A stretch of DNA of 64,000 bases from Holtiella tumoricola (GTDB lineage: Bacteria > Bacillota > Clostridia > Lachnospirales > Cellulosilyticaceae): assembly GCF_027857615.1 (NCBI RefSeq), contig NZ_JAQIFT010000058.1:1-64000 (forward strand), given 5' to 3'. This document shows, in pieces, positions 62,821-64,000 of the stretch. Under the pieces are notes generated by a model that saw only the letters and a program-made list of their open reading frames with translations, searched no databases and was not told the origin of the DNA. A program made the translations under genes and the position numbers. Position 1 is the first letter of the stretch, and each line of letters opens with the position of its first letter.

Positions 62821-63387
62821 ATGAATAGAACAATTATTGACCAATTAGAGGATACACCTATTGTAGCAGCTATAAAGGATGACAATGGACTTGAAAAATG
62901 CTTAACTTCTTCAAGCCAAGTAGTTTTTGTTTTATATGGAGATATTTGCAATATAGGGGGAATCGTTAAACGTTTAAAAGATCATGGGAAAACTGTAATG
63001 GTTCATTTAGACTTAGTAGAAGGATTAGAAGCAAAGAGTGTTAGTGTAAAGTTTTTAAAAGAAAATACTTTATTAGATGGGATTATCTCTACGAAGATTG
63101 CTGTAATTAAAGCGGCTAAGAAACAAGGCTTAGCAACAGTAATGCGATTCTTTGCTTTAGATTCTATGTCTTTAGAGGGGATAAAGAAACTTGTAGAGCC
63201 AGATCTTATTGATTTTATTGAGATTTTACCAGGGGTAGCGCCAAAGATTATTGGTAAGCTAGTAGCAGAGATAGATATTCCTCTTATTGCAGGTGGATTA
63301 ATTGCAGACAAAGAAGACGTTATAGGAGTATTGCAAAGTGGTGCAATAGCTATTTCTACAACCAATCAAAAAGTTTGGGAAATGTAA
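62821..63387 (+). CDS. glpP: glycerol-3-phosphate-responsive antiterminator
   Basis: The 188-residue protein matches the G3P_antiterm family throughout (TPIVAAIKD, MVHLDLVEGL, IEILPGVAPKI, IAGGLIADKEDV). GlpP binds glycerol 3-phosphate and then binds leader RNA of glp transcripts, allowing polymerase to pass a terminator. It lies between two operons that both have such a leader. The ATG follows GAAGGGATG; nearby ATGs are out of frame. Confidence 0.95.
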   Translation: MNRTIIDQLEDTPIVAAIKDDNGLEKCLTSSSQVVFVLYGDICNIGGIVKRLKDHGKTVMVHLDLVEGLEAKSVSVKFLKENTLLDGIISTKIAVIKAAKKQGLATVMRFFALDSMSLEGIKKLVEPDLIDFIEILPGVAPKIIGKLVAEIDIPLIAGGLIADKEDVIGVLQSGAIAISTTNQKVWEM

Positions 63388-63431
63388 AGTTGGACGATAT
63401 ACATATAATGTTTGTTAAATTTTAAATAAAA

Positions 63432-63460
63432 TTGACAAATACAACTAAATTAGATATGAT
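63432..63460 (+). promoter_or_regulatory. promoter of the GlpA-like gene
   Basis: TTGACA (63432-63437), a 17-bp spacer and TATGAT (63455-63460). Confidence 0.75.
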
Positions 63461-63480
63461 AAAGATAATTCAATACATGA

Positions 63481-63504
63481 TAGCAGAGAAAAAGAGTAAT
63501 GCTA
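63481..63504 (+). promoter_or_regulatory. candidate GlpP antiterminator hairpin of the GlpA-like gene
   Basis: TAGCA and TGCTA pair around a loop containing GAGAAAAAGAGTA. The 3-prime half overlaps the terminator stem. The loop is shared with the glpK leader, whereas the stem bases differ but still pair. Confidence 0.65.
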
Positions 63505-63545
63505 AACAGGGATATAATACCTTTGTTTGCGTTGCTCTTTTTTTG
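63489..63545 (+). terminator. leader terminator upstream of the GlpA-like gene
   Basis: AAAAAGAG-TAATGC and GCGTTG-CTCTTTTT pair (with G-U wobbles), ending in a run of T residues, 38 bp before the start codon. Confidence 0.8.
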
Positions 63546-63582
63546 CTTTTCAAAAACAAGTTTTATAGAGGAGGCATTAACG

Positions 63583-64000
63583 ATGTATGATGTAATAATA
63601 ATTGGAGCGGGCGTATGTGGGGCAAGTATTGCAAGAGAACTTTCAAAATATGAGGTAAATGTAGCAGTTGTAGAAAAAAATAATGATCTTGCATCAGGCA
63701 CAACAAAAGCTAATAGTGGAATTGTACATGCGGGCTATGATCCAGAACCTGGCACACTTATGGCAAAATACAATGTAGAAGGCAACAAGTTGATTGAAGT
63801 GTTATGCAAAGACCTGGATGTTCCATATAAAAAAGTGGGTTCTTTAGTACTAGCTTTTGACGAAAAAGATTTATTACATCTACAAAAGCTTTATGAAAGA
63901 GGCGTGGAAAATGGAGTTCCAGGCTTAAAGCTTCTAACTAAAGAAGAAGTATTAGAAAAAGAGCCATCTATTAATAAAGAGATACACGGTGCCCTTTATG
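63583..64000 (+). CDS. GlpA-like NAD/FAD-dependent oxidoreductase, 3-prime end outside the window
   Basis: The visible 139 residues start MYDVIIIGAGVCGASIAREL, a Rossmann FAD-binding motif (GxGxxG), then VVEKNNDLASGTTKANSGIVHAG. This matches the GlpA/LhgO-type FAD oxidoreductases found in clostridial glp operons as glycerol-3-phosphate dehydrogenase subunits. GAGGAGG lies nine bases before the ATG. The gene is cut by the window end, so length and the C-terminal cluster domain cannot be judged. Confidence 0.85.
   Translation, partial: MYDVIIIGAGVCGASIARELSKYEVNVAVVEKNNDLASGTTKANSGIVHAGYDPEPGTLMAKYNVEGNKLIEVLCKDLDVPYKKVGSLVLAFDEKDLLHLQKLYERGVENGVPGLKLLTKEEVLEKEPSINKEIHGALY

Noticed and set aside
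63412..63429. Rex-like site before the GlpA-like promoter
   Set aside because: The first half TTGTTAA is perfect but the second half matches 5 of 7, and the region is very AT-rich; chance is a good explanation.
1..64000. CRISPR arrays, insertion sequences, tRNA or rRNA genes, prophage
   Set aside because: No evenly spaced repeats with spacers, transposase motifs, cloverleaf sequences, rRNA blocks or phage structural genes were seen on reading both strands.

Overview
The window is AT-rich, gene-dense Gram-positive DNA with strong AGGAGG-type ribosome sites and many extended -10 promoters (TGnTATAAT). AdhE, a glycerol kinase/facilitator locus with a GlpP antiterminator, an AgrBDCA-type quorum-sensing locus, a FliB-like methylase and many two-component systems point to an anaerobic, fermentative Clostridia member, probably Lachnospirales. 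A Cellulosilyticum-like organism is my guess, but the sequence alone does not settle genus or species. I see no rRNA, tRNA, CRISPR array, insertion sequence or phage gene. This looks like ordinary chromosome with many small regulatory modules.

Layout. 0-8 kb: a LemA/TPM-domain pair (minus strand), then a LytS/LytTR two-component system directly upstream of a CstA-type transporter whose promoter carries three repeats 21 bp apart; a pentapeptide-repeat protein; a secreted alkaline phosphatase preceded by a PhoP-box-like array. 8-17 kb: YibE/F-like membrane protein, PHP phosphatase, MATE exporter, Nudix hydrolase, P-loop kinase, an XRE regulator plus DUF3169-like pair with two identical operators, a TraB/GumN-type secreted protein, a HAD phosphatase and a Dph6-like ATPase. 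17-26 kb: a two-component system divergent from a five-gene operon that mixes sugar-importer parts (binding protein, two permeases) with exporter-like parts (HlyD-type adaptor, MacB/FtsX-like permease) and encodes no ATPase. 26-29 kb: agrA-agrC-agrD-agrB, where the 47-aa agrD encodes a predicted CVFLV thiolactone. 29-32 kb: adhE on the minus strand with a near-perfect Rex box over its -35. 32-38 kb: FUSC-type membrane protein, radical SAM/SPASM protein, CPA2 antiporter, FliB-like methylase. 38-41 kb: a TetR regulator and two flavodoxin-fold oxidoreductases around a symmetric divergent promoter-operator, then a DUF554 protein. 41-48 kb: class I ribonucleotide reductase (nrdAB-like), methyltransferase, a 42-aa membrane peptide, TatD-linked radical SAM protein, AraC regulator, undecaprenol/diacylglycerol kinase. 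48-60 kb: DUF488, a secreted TPR-GH26-like enzyme, MATE exporter, a response regulator and its likely kinase separated by a minus-strand TPM/zinc-ribbon pair, a soluble PAS/GAF kinase and an RluA pseudouridine synthase. 60-64 kb: glpF and glpK on the minus strand, divergent glpP, and the start of a GlpA-like FAD oxidoreductase cut by the window end.

How it works together. The most informative signals are regulatory. Both glycerol operons begin with a promoter followed by a leader that can fold either as an antiterminator hairpin with a shared loop (GAGANNAAGAGTA) or as an intrinsic terminator; the hairpin stems differ in sequence but keep pairing, and glpP lies between the two operons. The other notable modules are the LytTR repeats before cstA, the PhoP boxes before phosphatase, the Rex box at adhE, the TetR and XRE operators, and a VanR-like repeat shared by the promoters of the separated response regulator and kinase. 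All function assignments come from reading motifs and family resemblance; no searches were run.
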